Source: Variovorax paradoxus (GTDB lineage Bacteria; Pseudomonadota; Gammaproteobacteria; Burkholderiales; Burkholderiaceae_C). Taken from it: a stretch of DNA of 64,000 nucleotides. The DNA is taken from the NCBI RefSeq assembly GCF_030815975.1, contig NZ_JAUSXL010000002.1, forward strand, positions 124,001 to 188,000, in the 5' to 3' direction. The notes under the pieces are model-generated. The model ran no database searches and was not told where the DNA came from. It saw only the letters and a list, made by a program, of their open reading frames with translations. Both the position numbers and the translations under genes were made by a program. Positions within the stretch are counted from its first letter, which is position 1, and every line of letters begins with the position of its first letter. This document shows positions 46,877 through 56,119 of this stretch, piece by piece.

Positions 46877-47710
46877 ATGTCGACCTCCCCTCAAGCCTCC
46901 AACACCAAGCTCCACCGGATTCTGCTGACAGGCGCCGCCGGCGGCCTGGGCAAGGTCCTGCGTGAACGGCTGCGCCCCTTTGCCGCGATCTTGCGCCTGT
47001 CCGACATCGCCGCGCTCGCGCCCTCCGAGGGTGCGCACGAAGAAGCCGTGCCTTGCGATCTTTCGGACAAGGCCGCGGTCCATGCGCTGGTCGAGGGCTG
47101 CGACGCCATCGTGCACCTGGGCGGCGTCTCGGTCGAGCGCCCGTTCGAGGAAATCCTCGAAGCCAACATCAAGGGCGTCTTCAACGTCTACGAAGCCGCG
47201 CGCCGCCACGGCGTGAAGCGCGTGGTGTTCGCAAGCTCCAACCACGTGATCGGCTTCTACCAGCAGACCGAGCACATCGACGCCCGCGCCCCGCGCCGGC
47301 CCGACGGCTACTACGGCCTGTCGAAGTCCTTCGGCGAGGACATGGCGCAGTTCTACTTCGACCGCTGGGGCATCGAGACGGTGAGCATCCGCATCGGCTC
47401 CTCGTTCCCCGAGCCGCTCAACCGCCGCATGATGAGCACCTGGCTCAGCTACCGCGACCTGACCACGCTGATCGAGAAGTCGCTCTTCACGCCGGATGTG
47501 AAGCACACGGTGGTCTATGGCATGTCGAACAACCGCGACCAGTGGTGGGACAACAGCGCCGCCGCCCACCTGGGCTACGTGCCGCAGGACAGCTCCGAGG
47601 TGTTCCGCGACAAGGTCGAGGCGCAGCCGCCGGTGGCGCCGACCGACCCCAACGCCATCTACCAGGGCGGCGCCTTCACGGCACAGGGGCCCTTCGGCGA
47701 TGCAGGCTGA
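46877..47710 (+). CDS. udh: NAD-dependent uronate dehydrogenase
   Basis: A 277-residue extended-SDR enzyme oxidising D-galacturonate or D-glucuronate to the aldarolactone with NAD+. RILLTGAAGGLGKVLRERL binds the cofactor, IVHLGGVSVERPFEEILEANI and VVFASSNHVIGFY follow, and DGYYGLSKSFGED has the catalytic Tyr and Lys. SSFPEPLNRRMMSTWLSYRDL is typical of Udh. Length agrees with known Udh (about 265-275). The lactonase gene overlaps its last 11 bp, matching the next step. Confidence 0.92.
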   Translation: MSTSPQASNTKLHRILLTGAAGGLGKVLRERLRPFAAILRLSDIAALAPSEGAHEEAVPCDLSDKAAVHALVEGCDAIVHLGGVSVERPFEEILEANIKGVFNVYEAARRHGVKRVVFASSNHVIGFYQQTEHIDARAPRRPDGYYGLSKSFGEDMAQFYFDRWGIETVSIRIGSSFPEPLNRRMMSTWLSYRDLTTLIEKSLFTPDVKHTVVYGMSNNRDQWWDNSAAAHLGYVPQDSSEVFRDKVEAQPPVAPTDPNAIYQGGAFTAQGPFGDAG

Positions 47711-48590
47711 GCTCGTTCTCGATGCGCGCAACGGCACCGGCGAAAGCCCGGTGTGGTGTGCCGCGGAGCAGGCGCTCTACTGGGTCGACATTCCGGCGCG
47801 CGCGCTGAACCGCTGGCATGCGAGCGAAGGCCACGCCCGGTGGCATGCGAATGAAATGATCGCCTGCATCGCGCCGCGCGCCGATGCACCCGGCGCCTGG
47901 ATCGCAGGCATGGAGAGCGGCCTGTTCTCGCTGCAGCCGCAGGCCGATGGCACGCTGGCCGCCACCCCGCTCGCGCAGGTCGCGCACGCTGTGCCCGCCA
48001 TGCGCTTCAACGACGGCCGCTGCGACCGCCAGGGCCGCTTCTGGGCCGGCACGATGCTGCTGGACATGGCGGCCGGCGCGCGCGTCGGCCGGCTCTACAG
48101 CTACGGCAAGGGCAGCGACAGCGCCGCCGTGCGCCTGGACGATTTCATCGTGCCCAACGGACTCGCCTTCAGCCCCGACGGCCGCACGATGTACCTCTCC
48201 GATTCGCACCCGAGCGTGCAGGCCATCTGGGCCTTCGACTACGACACCGACAGCGGCACCCCGGCCAACCGCCGGCTGTTCGCCGACATGAAGCCCCTGC
48301 CCGGCCGCCCCGACGGTGCGGCGATGGACGTCGACGGCTGCTACTGGATCTGCGGCAACGACGCCGGCCTGGTGCACCGGTTCACGCCCGACGGCCGGCT
48401 CGACCGCTCGCTCGAAGTTCCGGTGAAAAAGCCCGCGATGTGCGCCTTTGGCGGAGCGGCGCTCGACACGCTCTTTGTCACATCGATCCGCCCCGGCGGC
48501 ATCGACCTGTCGGACCAGCCGCTGGCCGGCGGCGTGTTCGCGCTGCGGCCCGGCGTGGCCGGCGTGCCGGAGCCGGCCTTCGGCGGCTGA
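47700..48590 (+). CDS. SMP-30/gluconolactonase-family aldarolactonase
   Basis: A 296-residue six-bladed beta-propeller hydrolase without signal peptide. ARNGTGESPVWCAAEQALYWVDI, MRFNDGRCDRQGRFWAGTM, VPNGLAFSPDGRTMYLSDS and GRPDGAAMDVDGCYWI are the SMP-30 motifs, with Glu, Asn and Asp metal ligands in place. Its overlap with udh strongly suggests that it opens the aldarolactone made by uronate dehydrogenase. Both act in the cytoplasm. Confidence 0.9.
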   Translation: MQAELVLDARNGTGESPVWCAAEQALYWVDIPARALNRWHASEGHARWHANEMIACIAPRADAPGAWIAGMESGLFSLQPQADGTLAATPLAQVAHAVPAMRFNDGRCDRQGRFWAGTMLLDMAAGARVGRLYSYGKGSDSAAVRLDDFIVPNGLAFSPDGRTMYLSDSHPSVQAIWAFDYDTDSGTPANRRLFADMKPLPGRPDGAAMDVDGCYWICGNDAGLVHRFTPDGRLDRSLEVPVKKPAMCAFGGAALDTLFVTSIRPGGIDLSDQPLAGGVFALRPGVAGVPEPAFGG

Positions 48591-48638
48591 TCCATCTTTT
48601 TTTTCTTTTTCGACAACCCCAAGCAGAGGACGAGACAA

Positions 48639-49616
48639 ATGAAACGCCACAAGACCCTGATCGCACTTGCCGTGGGCGCCGCAGCCGCGCTCACCACACT
48701 GGCTGCCAGCGCCACCGAGTTCCGCTCGGCCGACATCCATCCCGACGACTACCCGACCGTGACCGCGGTCAAGTTCATGAGCGAACGGCTCAAGGCGCTG
48801 TCGGGCGGCAAGCACACCATCAAGGTGTTCAACAACAGTTCGCTCGGCAGCGAGAAGGACACCATCGAGCAGACCAAGATCGGCGCGCTGCAGATGGTGC
48901 GCGTGAACATCGCCCCCATGAACAACATCTGCGCCGAGACCCAGGTGCCGACCATGCCCTTCCTGTTCCGATCGGTCGACCACCTGCACAAGGTGCTCGA
49001 CGGCCCGATCGGCGAAGAGATCCTGAAGTCGTGCGAGAAGCAGGGCTTCGTCGGCCTGGCCTACTACGACAGCGGCGCGCGCTCGATGTTCACGGCCAAG
49101 AAGCCGGTGCGCAGCTTCGCCGACATGAAGGGCCTGAAAGTCCGCGTGCAGCAGTCCGACCTGTGGGTGTCGATGCTCGAAGCCATGGGCGCCAACGCCA
49201 CGCCAATGCCGATGGGCGAGGTCTACACGGGTCTGAAGACCGGTCTGATCGACGCCGCGGAAAACAACTATCCCACGTACGAGAGCGCCCGCGCCTTCGA
49301 AGTGGCCAAGTACTACAGCAAGACCGAGCACTCGATGGCCCCCGAGATGCTGCTGTTCTCCAAGCGCGCGTGGGACAAGCTCTCGGCCGAGGAGCAGGGC
49401 TGGATCCGCCAGGCCGCCAAGGAGTCGGTGCCCTATATGCGCAAGCAGTGGGAAGAGCGCGAGATCAAGTCGCTGGCCACCGTGAAGGCCGGCGGCGCCG
49501 AGATCATCGACGTCGACAAGACCCAGTTCCAGGCCGCGATGAAGCCGGTGTACGACAAGTTCATCACCGACGCGAAGCTCAAGGATCTCGTGAAGCGCGT
49601 GCAGGACACGAAATAA
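48639..49616 (+). CDS. dctP: TRAP transporter substrate-binding protein, DctP family
   Basis: A 325-residue periplasmic protein with a Sec signal ([25 protein letters not shown]). [43 protein letters not shown] and [27 protein letters not shown] are DctP signatures, and the Arg in [11 protein letters not shown] should clamp the ligand carboxylate. Context predicts hexuronate or aldarate uptake. A 138-bp gap with a large hairpin repeat separates it from dctQ. Confidence 0.93.
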   Translation: MKRHKTLIALAVGAAAALTTLAASATEFRSADIHPDDYPTVTAVKFMSERLKALSGGKHTIKVFNNSSLGSEKDTIEQTKIGALQMVRVNIAPMNNICAETQVPTMPFLFRSVDHLHKVLDGPIGEEILKSCEKQGFVGLAYYDSGARSMFTAKKPVRSFADMKGLKVRVQQSDLWVSMLEAMGANATPMPMGEVYTGLKTGLIDAAENNYPTYESARAFEVAKYYSKTEHSMAPEMLLFSKRAWDKLSAEEQGWIRQAAKESVPYMRKQWEEREIKSLATVKAGGAEIIDVDKTQFQAAMKPVYDKFITDAKLKDLVKRVQDTK

Positions 49617-49630
49617 GCAAGTCAGTTGCA

Positions 49631-49736
49631 TTGCTCCTTCCCCTCTCGGGGGAAGGTTGGGATGGGGGCACGACGGCGCTGGCATAGAGACGCCGCTTGC
49701 CCCCACCCCCGCCCTCCCCCGGAAGGGGAGGGAGCA
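49631..49736. repeat. Large inverted repeat between dctP and dctQ
   Basis: Two arms of about 40 bp, beginning TTGCTCCTTCCCC and ending GGGGAGGGAGCAA, are complementary with few mismatches around a short centre. Each arm also folds alone: CCTTCCCC...GGGGGAAGG on the left and CCCTCCCC...GGGGAGGG on the right, with compensating T-A to C-G change. It lies 15 bp after the dctP stop and 18 bp before dctQ. There is no T tract. Confidence 0.8.
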
Positions 49737-49754
49737 AGACAAAGAAGAACCTTC

Positions 49755-50243
49755 ATGTACACCAAACTTTGCCGCACCCTCGCCCGTGCCTGCATGTGGT
49801 TGGGCATCCTCGGCCTTGTCGCAGTGATCTGCGCCGTGAGCTGGCAGGTGTTCGGCCGCTACGTCCTCAACAACACTCCGACCTGGGCTGAAAGCCTGGC
49901 ACTGCTGCTGGTGATCTACGTCACGATGTTCGGCGTGGCCGTCGGCGTGCGCGATGCGGGCCACATCGGCCTCGAGTCGTTCCTCGTGCTCGCGCCCGAC
50001 TGGCTGCGGCTGAAGATGGAGTACCTGATCCACGCGCTGATCCTGCTCTTCGGCCTGGCCATGGCCTGGAACTGCGCCTCGCTCGCTGAATCGGTGTGGG
50101 GCTACAGGTTGCCCACGCTCTGGATCTCCGAGGGCTGGAAATACGTGCCCGCCTCCGTGGCCGGCGTTCTCATCGTGATGTTCTCCATCGAACACATCAT
50201 CGCGCTCGCCCAAGGCCGCGAAGTCGAACCCGCCTGGGCTTGA
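49755..50243 (+). CDS. dctQ: TRAP transporter small permease, DctQ family
   Basis: A 162-residue four-helix membrane subunit. SWQVFGRYVLNNTPTWAESLALLLVIYVTMFGVAVGVRDAGHIGLE is the classic DctQ stretch. ATG at 49755 gives the usual short N-terminus; in-frame upstream codons run into the hairpin repeat. dctM follows after six bases. Confidence 0.92.
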   Translation: MYTKLCRTLARACMWLGILGLVAVICAVSWQVFGRYVLNNTPTWAESLALLLVIYVTMFGVAVGVRDAGHIGLESFLVLAPDWLRLKMEYLIHALILLFGLAMAWNCASLAESVWGYRLPTLWISEGWKYVPASVAGVLIVMFSIEHIIALAQGREVEPAWA

Positions 50244-50249
50244 GCCACC

Positions 50250-51545
50250 ATGACCATCCCCCTCCTGATTCTTTGCCTCTCGTTCACGCTCTTCCTGCTG
50301 CTGGGGGTGCCGGTCGCTTTCTCGATCGGCCTCTCGGCCCTGTCCACGCTGCTGTATGAAGGCCTGCCGCTCGAGGTCGGCTTCCAGCAGATGACCTCGG
50401 GCATGGGCATCTTCTCGTTCCTGGCCATTCCGTTCTTCATCTTTGCCGGCGAGCTGATGCTCTATGGCGGCATCGCGGACCGCATCGTCAACTTCGCGCG
50501 CAATGTCGTCGGCCACGTGCGCGGCGGCCTCGGCATGTCGAACGTGGTGGCCTGCACGCTGTTCGGCGGCGTCTCGGGCTCGCCCGTGGCGGACGTCTCG
50601 GCCATGGGCGCCGTGATGATCCCGATGATGAAGAAAGAGGGTTACCACGCCGACTACGCAGTCAACGTGACGACCCATGCGGCACTGGTCGGCGCACTGA
50701 TGCCGACCAGCCACAACCTGATCATCTATTCACTGGCAGCGGGCGGCAAGGTGTCGATCGCGGCGCTGATCCTGGCGGCGCTGCTGCCGGCGGCGGTGCT
50801 CACGCTCAGCAACCTCGCGGCCGCCTACCTGGTGGCGGTGAAGCGCGGCTATCCGGCCGGCAGCTTCCCGGGCTGGGCCATCGTGGCGCGTTCGTTCGCG
50901 GCGGCACTGCCGGGCCTGTTCATCGTGGTGCTGATTCTCGGCGGCATCCTGTCGGGCATCTTCACGGCGACCGAGTCGGCCGCCGTGGCGGTGCTGTATG
51001 CGCTGGCGCTCACCATCTTCGTCTACCGCACGCTGAAGTGGGAGCACTTCGTCAAGGCGGCATCGAAGGCGGTGCGCACCACCGGCGTGATCCTGCTCCT
51101 GATCGGCATCTCCAGCACCTTCGGCTACCTGATCAGCCTGTATGGCGTGGCCGAACTCACGGGCCAGATGCTGTCGCAAATTACGAGCACGCCATGGGTG
51201 ATCTTCCTGCTCATCAACATCATCCTGTTCGTGCTGGGCACCTTTCTCGACATGGCGGCGACGATCCTGCTGTGCACGCCGATCTTCCTGCCGATCGCCC
51301 AGCACTACGGCATGAGCTCGGTGCAGTTCGGCATCGTGATGCTGATCAACTGCGCGCTCGGCCTGAACACGCCGCCGGTGGGCACCACGCAGTTCGTGGG
51401 CTGTGCGATCGGCGGCGTGTCGGTGGGTACGGTGATGAAGACCATCTGGCCGTTCTACGGTGCGCTGATCTTCGCGCTCGGGGTGGTCACCTTCGTTCCC
51501 GCCTTCTCGACCTGGCTGCCGAGCATGTTCATGGTGGTGAAATAA
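50250..51545 (+). CDS. dctM: TRAP transporter large permease, DctM family
   Basis: A 431-residue membrane subunit with about 12 hydrophobic segments, the Na+-coupled transport channel of the TRAP system. [56 protein letters not shown] and [23 protein letters not shown] are DctM signatures. It follows dctQ in the udh operon and precedes garD by 28 bp. Confidence 0.93.
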   Translation: MTIPLLILCLSFTLFLLLGVPVAFSIGLSALSTLLYEGLPLEVGFQQMTSGMGIFSFLAIPFFIFAGELMLYGGIADRIVNFARNVVGHVRGGLGMSNVVACTLFGGVSGSPVADVSAMGAVMIPMMKKEGYHADYAVNVTTHAALVGALMPTSHNLIIYSLAAGGKVSIAALILAALLPAAVLTLSNLAAAYLVAVKRGYPAGSFPGWAIVARSFAAALPGLFIVVLILGGILSGIFTATESAAVAVLYALALTIFVYRTLKWEHFVKAASKAVRTTGVILLLIGISSTFGYLISLYGVAELTGQMLSQITSTPWVIFLLINIILFVLGTFLDMAATILLCTPIFLPIAQHYGMSSVQFGIVMLINCALGLNTPPVGTTQFVGCAIGGVSVGTVMKTIWPFYGALIFALGVVTFVPAFSTWLPSMFMVVK

Positions 51546-51573
51546 CAGGCAGCAAGCAGATGGAAGTTCCGCG

Positions 51574-53163
51574 ATGACCGACCCGAACACCCGACCGCCC
51601 CACACCATCCGGATGCATCCGGCGGACAACGTCGCCATCGTGGCCAACGACGGCGGCCTGCCCGCCGGCACCGCGCTCGCGTCGGGCCTCGTGCTGGTGG
51701 ACAAGGTGCCGCAGGCCCACAAGGTGGCGCTCGAAGACATCCCCGAAGGTGGCGTCGTGCGCCGCTACGACGTGCCGATCGGCTATGCGCTCAAGCCGAT
51801 TCCGGCCGGCAGCTGGGTGCACGAACGCCTGCTGCGCATGCCCGCCGCGCGCGAACTCGAGGGCCTGCCGATCGCCACCGTCAAGCCCCCCGCGCAGCCG
51901 CCGCTCGAGGGCTACACCTTCGAGGGCTATCGCAATCTCGACGGATCGGTGGGCACGCGCAACATCCTCGCGATCACGCAGACGGTGCAGTGCGTGGCGG
52001 GCGTGGTCGACTTCGCGGTGCAGCGTATCAAGGCCGAGCTGCTGCCCAAGTTCCCCCACGTCGACGACGTCGTGGGGCTGTCGCACAGCTACGGCTGCGG
52101 CGTGGCCATCGACGCGCCCGACGCGGTCATCCCGATTCGCACGCTGCGCAACATCAGCTTGAACCCGAACTTCGGCGGCGAGGTGATGGTCATCAGCCTG
52201 GGCTGCGAGAAGCTGCAGCCCGAGCGCCTGCTGCCGCCCGGCAGCATCCCGTTGGTGGACGAGCGCAACGTGGCCGACGTCGGCACCAGCGCCGACGAGA
52301 AGCTCGACGTGGTGTGCCTGCAGGACGACGCGCATGTCGGCTTCATGTCGATGATCGACTCGATCATGCGGCAGGCCGAAGAGCATCTGGAGCGGCTCAA
52401 TGCCCGCCGGCGCGAGACCGTGCCGGCAAGCGAGCTGGTGGTGGGCGTGCAGTGCGGCGGCAGCGATGCCTTCTCGGGCGTCACGGCCAACCCGGCCGTC
52501 GGCTTCTGCACCGACCTGCTGGTGCGTGCCGGCGCCACCGTGATGTTCTCGGAAGTGACCGAGGTGCGCGACGGCATCGACCAGCTCACCTCGCGCGCCA
52601 CCACGCCGGCCGTGGCCGAGGCGATGATCCGCGAGATGGCCTGGTACGACGCCTACCTGGAGCGCGGGCGCGTCGACCGCAGTGCCAACACCACGCCGGG
52701 CAACAAGAAGGGCGGGCTCTCGAACATCGTCGAGAAGGCCATGGGCTCGATCGTGAAGAGCGGCAGCGCGCCGATCTCGGGCGTGGTCGCGCCGGGCGAG
52801 AAGGCCAGGCAGAAGGGCCTGCTCTATGCCGCCACGCCCGCCAGCGACTTCATCTGCGGCACGCTGCAGCTGGCCGCCGGCATGAACCTGCACGTGTTCA
52901 CCACCGGCCGCGGCACGCCCTACGGCTTGGCCGAGGTGCCGGTCATCAAGGTGGCCACGCGCAGCGATCTCGCGCGCCGCTGGCACGACCTGATGGACGT
53001 GAACGCGGGCCGCATCGCCGACGGCGAGGCCACCATCGAGGACATCGGCTGGGAGATGTTCCGCCTGATGCTCGACGTGGCCAGCGGCCGGAAGAAGACC
53101 TGGGCCGAACAGTGGAAGCTGCACAACGCGCTGGTGCTGTTCAACCCTGCCCCCGTGACCTGA
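51574..53163 (+). CDS. garD: Galactarate dehydratase, UxaA/GarD family
   Basis: A 529-residue dehydratase of the altronate/galactarate family, which uses iron. An N-terminal SAF-like domain ([19 protein letters not shown]...[12 protein letters not shown]) is followed by the catalytic part: [65 protein letters not shown] and GAPISG-like [11 protein letters not shown]. Length matches E. coli GarD (523) rather than the shorter altronate enzymes. It would make 5-keto-4-deoxyglucarate from galactarate, the product of galacturonate oxidation here. Confidence 0.87.
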   Translation: MTDPNTRPPHTIRMHPADNVAIVANDGGLPAGTALASGLVLVDKVPQAHKVALEDIPEGGVVRRYDVPIGYALKPIPAGSWVHERLLRMPAARELEGLPIATVKPPAQPPLEGYTFEGYRNLDGSVGTRNILAITQTVQCVAGVVDFAVQRIKAELLPKFPHVDDVVGLSHSYGCGVAIDAPDAVIPIRTLRNISLNPNFGGEVMVISLGCEKLQPERLLPPGSIPLVDERNVADVGTSADEKLDVVCLQDDAHVGFMSMIDSIMRQAEEHLERLNARRRETVPASELVVGVQCGGSDAFSGVTANPAVGFCTDLLVRAGATVMFSEVTEVRDGIDQLTSRATTPAVAEAMIREMAWYDAYLERGRVDRSANTTPGNKKGGLSNIVEKAMGSIVKSGSAPISGVVAPGEKARQKGLLYAATPASDFICGTLQLAAGMNLHVFTTGRGTPYGLAEVPVIKVATRSDLARRWHDLMDVNAGRIADGEATIEDIGWEMFRLMLDVASGRKKTWAEQWKLHNALVLFNPAPVT

Positions 53164-53180
53164 CCTCGAAAGGAAACACC

Positions 53181-53942
53181 ATGGAAGACCTCAAAGGCAA
53201 GACCGCGCTCGTCACCGGCGCCAGCACCGGCATCGGCGCGGCCGTGGCCCGTGCATTCGCCGCCCGCGGCATGCGCGTGGCGGTGCACTACAACAGCTCG
53301 GCCGAGGCGGCCGACCGGGTCGTCGACGCCATTCACGCGGCCGGCGGCGACGCCTTCGCGCTGCAGGCCGACGTGCTCGACACCGCCGCGATCCGCGAAT
53401 GCGTCAAGCAGACCGCGGCACGGTTCGGCCGCATCGACGTGCTGGTGAACAACGCCGGCAGCCTGGTCAAGCGCGTGCCCATCGCCGAGTTCGACGATGC
53501 GCTGTTCGACGAAGTGATGCACATCAATGCGCGCTCGGCGCTTGCGTTCGCGCGCGAGGTGGTGCCGCTGATGCGCACGCACGGCGGCGGCAACATCATC
53601 AACGTGACTTCGGTCGCGGCACGCACCGGCGGCGGGCCGGGCGCCTACCTGTATGCGGGCTCCAAGGGCTTCGTGAGCACGGCCACGCACGGGCTTGCGC
53701 GCGAGCTCGTCGGCGACAAGATCCGCGTGAACGCCGTGGCGCCCGGCGTCATCCAGACGCCGTTCCAGGACCGCTTCTCGACGCCCGCGATGCTCGAGTC
53801 GTTCCGCGCCGCCATTCCGATGGGCCGCATCGGCACGCCCGACGAATGTGTGGGCGCCTTTCTTTATCTGGCCTCGGAGCAGCTCTCGGGCTACGTCACG
53901 GGCCAGGTGATCGAAGTCAACGGCGGTCAGTACATGCCCTGA
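53181..53942 (+). CDS. SDR family oxidoreductase
   Basis: A 253-residue classical short-chain dehydrogenase. ALVTGASTGIGAAVARAFAARG binds the cofactor and VLVNNAGSLVKRVPI follows. INVTSVAARTGGGPGAYLYAGSKG supplies Ser, Tyr and Lys, and VNAVAPGVIQTPF and GYVTGQVIEVNGGQYMP complete the family pattern. AGGAAA precedes the ATG. It is 17 bp after garD in the uronate operon; a role on a keto-acid or sugar acid is inferred but the substrate is unknown. Confidence 0.87.
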   Translation: MEDLKGKTALVTGASTGIGAAVARAFAARGMRVAVHYNSSAEAADRVVDAIHAAGGDAFALQADVLDTAAIRECVKQTAARFGRIDVLVNNAGSLVKRVPIAEFDDALFDEVMHINARSALAFAREVVPLMRTHGGGNIINVTSVAARTGGGPGAYLYAGSKGFVSTATHGLARELVGDKIRVNAVAPGVIQTPFQDRFSTPAMLESFRAAIPMGRIGTPDECVGAFLYLASEQLSGYVTGQVIEVNGGQYMP

Positions 53943-54010
53943 CGGGAAGCGCTCTTTCAGCCCTTTCCCGAGGCTTGCCGAATCAAGTTCAATAACGGAG
54001 ACAACGACCA

Positions 54011-54997
54011 ATGAAAAGAAGCAGATTCCTTCGCGGCCTGGCCGCCCTTTCGGCGACGGCGAGCCTCTCGTTCGGATACGCGGCAGTGGCCGCCGCCCAA
54101 AGCAGCAGCAACAACTTTCCGAACCACACCATCGAGCTGCTGGTGCCCTACCAGCCGGGCGGCGGTACCGACGGCCTGGCGCGCGCCTTTTCGGAAGCCA
54201 GCCGCAAGCACATTTCGCAAAGCATCGTGATCGTCAACCGCCCCGGCGCCGGCGGCGCCATCGGCTGGACCGAGGTGATCAACGCCCGGCCCGACGGCTA
54301 CAAGCTCGCGGTGCTGACGGTGGAGCTGCTCACGCTGCCGCACCTCGGCCTGGCCAAGTTCAACTACGACGACTTCCAGCCGATTGCACAGCTCAATGCC
54401 GACCCGGCCGCCATCACCGTCAAGGCGGACGCGCCGTGGAACACCATCGAAGAATTCCTGGCCGCGGCAAAGAAGTCGCCCGAGGGCGTGCGCGTGGGCA
54501 ATTCGGGCAACGGTTCGATCTGGCATCTTGCCGCCGCGGCGCTGGAGGACAAGACCGGCACCCGGTTCGGCCACATCCCGTTCCAGGGCGCCGCGCCCGC
54601 GGTGCTGGCGCTGCTGGGCGGCCACATCGAGGCGGTGGCGGTGAGCCCGGCCGAAGTCACGACGCATGTCCAGTCCGGCAAGCTCAAGGTGCTGATGGTC
54701 ATGGCCGACAAGCGCGTGAAGGGTTTCGACAAGGTACCCACCGCCAAGGAGCGCGGCATCGACCTGTCGATCGGCACGTGGCGCGGCCTCGGCGCACCCA
54801 AGAACACGCCGCCCGAAGTGATGACCAAGCTGCGCGAGATAACGGCCAAGACGGCGGCCGAGCCGCTGATGCACGAAGTGATGGACAAGCAGAACCTCGG
54901 CTATGTCTATACCGATGGCGCGGTGTTCAAGGAAACGCTGGACAAGGACAACGCCTATTTCAAGGCACTGATCGCCAAACTCAATATCAAACCATGA
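54011..54997 (+). CDS. Bug-family solute-binding protein
   Basis: A 328-residue TctC/Bug protein with a Sec signal (MKRSRFLRGLAALSATASLSFGYAAVAAA). VNRPGAGGAIGWTEVINARPDGYKLAVL, VGNSGNGSIWHLAAAALED and IPFQGAAPAVLALLGGHIEAV are the signatures. Its stop overlaps the start of the exported lactonase gene (ATGA), so the two periplasmic products are made together, suggesting that the binding protein takes the lactonase product or substrate. Confidence 0.9.
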   Translation: MKRSRFLRGLAALSATASLSFGYAAVAAAQSSSNNFPNHTIELLVPYQPGGGTDGLARAFSEASRKHISQSIVIVNRPGAGGAIGWTEVINARPDGYKLAVLTVELLTLPHLGLAKFNYDDFQPIAQLNADPAAITVKADAPWNTIEEFLAAAKKSPEGVRVGNSGNGSIWHLAAAALEDKTGTRFGHIPFQGAAPAVLALLGGHIEAVAVSPAEVTTHVQSGKLKVLMVMADKRVKGFDKVPTAKERGIDLSIGTWRGLGAPKNTPPEVMTKLREITAKTAAEPLMHEVMDKQNLGYVYTDGAVFKETLDKDNAYFKALIAKLNIKP

Positions 54998-56085
54998 ACC
55001 GCCACACTCCTATCCTTCGCGCGCTTCGGGGCGCGGCCGCGCTGCTGTGCGTTGCCGCCATGGGCCACGCCTCGGCCGCCACCTGGGTCTATGTGTCCAA
55101 CGCCGACAGCCAGGAGATCTCGGTGCTCGCGCTGGACCGCGACAAGGGCTCGCTCATGCCGGTGCAGACGCTCAATGTCGGCGGCACCGTCATGCCGATG
55201 GCCGTGAGCCCCGACAAGCGCGTGCTCTACGCCGCGCTGCGCTCGCAGCCGTTCCGCGTGGTCTCGCTGTCGATCGACGCGGCCACCGGCAAGCTGCAGA
55301 AGCTCGGCGAGGCGCCGCTGGCCGACAGCATGGCCAACATCGACCTCGACGCGAGCGGCAAATGGCTGTTCGCGGCCTCCTACCAAGGCGGCAAGATCTC
55401 GGTCAACGCCATCGGCAAGGACGGCGCGGCGGGCCCGATCCAGCAGCTGGTGCAGACCGCGCCGAATGCGCATGCGGTCCACGCGGATGCCGGCAACCGC
55501 TTCGTGCTCGCAACCAGCCTGGGCGGCGACAACGTGTCGAGCTGGCGCTTCGATGCAGAGAAGGGACTGCTGTCGGCCAACGATCCGCCGCTGACCCTGG
55601 GCGCCGCCAAATCGGGCCCGCGCCACTTCGTGTGGGACAAGGCGCAGCGCCACCTCTACCTGCTGGACGAACTCGACGCAGCCTTGCACGTGTATGCCTG
55701 GGACGCCGCGCGCGGCACGCTCAAGCTGGAACAGAGCACCACCACGCTGCCCCCGGGCTTCACGGGCAAGCCCTGGGCGGCCGACCTGCACCTGACGCCC
55801 GACGGACGCTTCCTGTATGCCTCGGAGCGCACCTCGAGCACGCTCTCGGCATTCAAGGTGGACGCGGCGAGCGGCCAGCTGCAGCCGCTGGGCCAGACGC
55901 CGACCGAGAAAACGCCGCGCGGCTTCGCGATCGATCCGGGCGGCCGCTACCTGATTGCCGCCGGTCAGGAGTCGCACGGCATTTCTCTCTACGCCATCGA
56001 TTCCACGACCGGCGCGCTGGGCAAGCCTTCGCGCACGGACGTGGGCAAGAACCCGAACTGGATCGAGATCGTCGACGCACCGTGA
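54994..56085 (+). CDS. Exported seven-bladed beta-propeller lactonase (Pgl type)
   Basis: A 363-residue protein with a Sec signal (LRGAAALLCVAAMGHASA). WVYVSNADSQEISVLALDRDKGSL and repeated propeller strands such as AVSPDKRVLYAALRSQPFRVVSL and TPDGRFLYASERTSSTLSAF are typical of the lactonase_7 (6-phosphogluconolactonase, YbhE) family. Pgl enzymes are cytosolic, so an exported member in an aldarate operon suggests hydrolysis of sugar-acid lactones in the periplasm before uptake. That is inferred from context. Confidence 0.87.
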   Translation: MNRHTPILRALRGAAALLCVAAMGHASAATWVYVSNADSQEISVLALDRDKGSLMPVQTLNVGGTVMPMAVSPDKRVLYAALRSQPFRVVSLSIDAATGKLQKLGEAPLADSMANIDLDASGKWLFAASYQGGKISVNAIGKDGAAGPIQQLVQTAPNAHAVHADAGNRFVLATSLGGDNVSSWRFDAEKGLLSANDPPLTLGAAKSGPRHFVWDKAQRHLYLLDELDAALHVYAWDAARGTLKLEQSTTTLPPGFTGKPWAADLHLTPDGRFLYASERTSSTLSAFKVDAASGQLQPLGQTPTEKTPRGFAIDPGGRYLIAAGQESHGISLYAIDSTTGALGKPSRTDVGKNPNWIEIVDAP

Positions 56086-56119
56086 CGACGACACCAACAT
56101 CATCAAAGGAGATTCCGCA

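Noticed and set aside
48557..48608. GGCCGGC/GCCGGCC hairpin near the SMP-30 stop with a T-rich run downstream
   Set aside because: The T run begins about 18 bases after the stem and the stem is inside the coding sequence, so it does not fit an intrinsic terminator; dctP probably remains in the operon.
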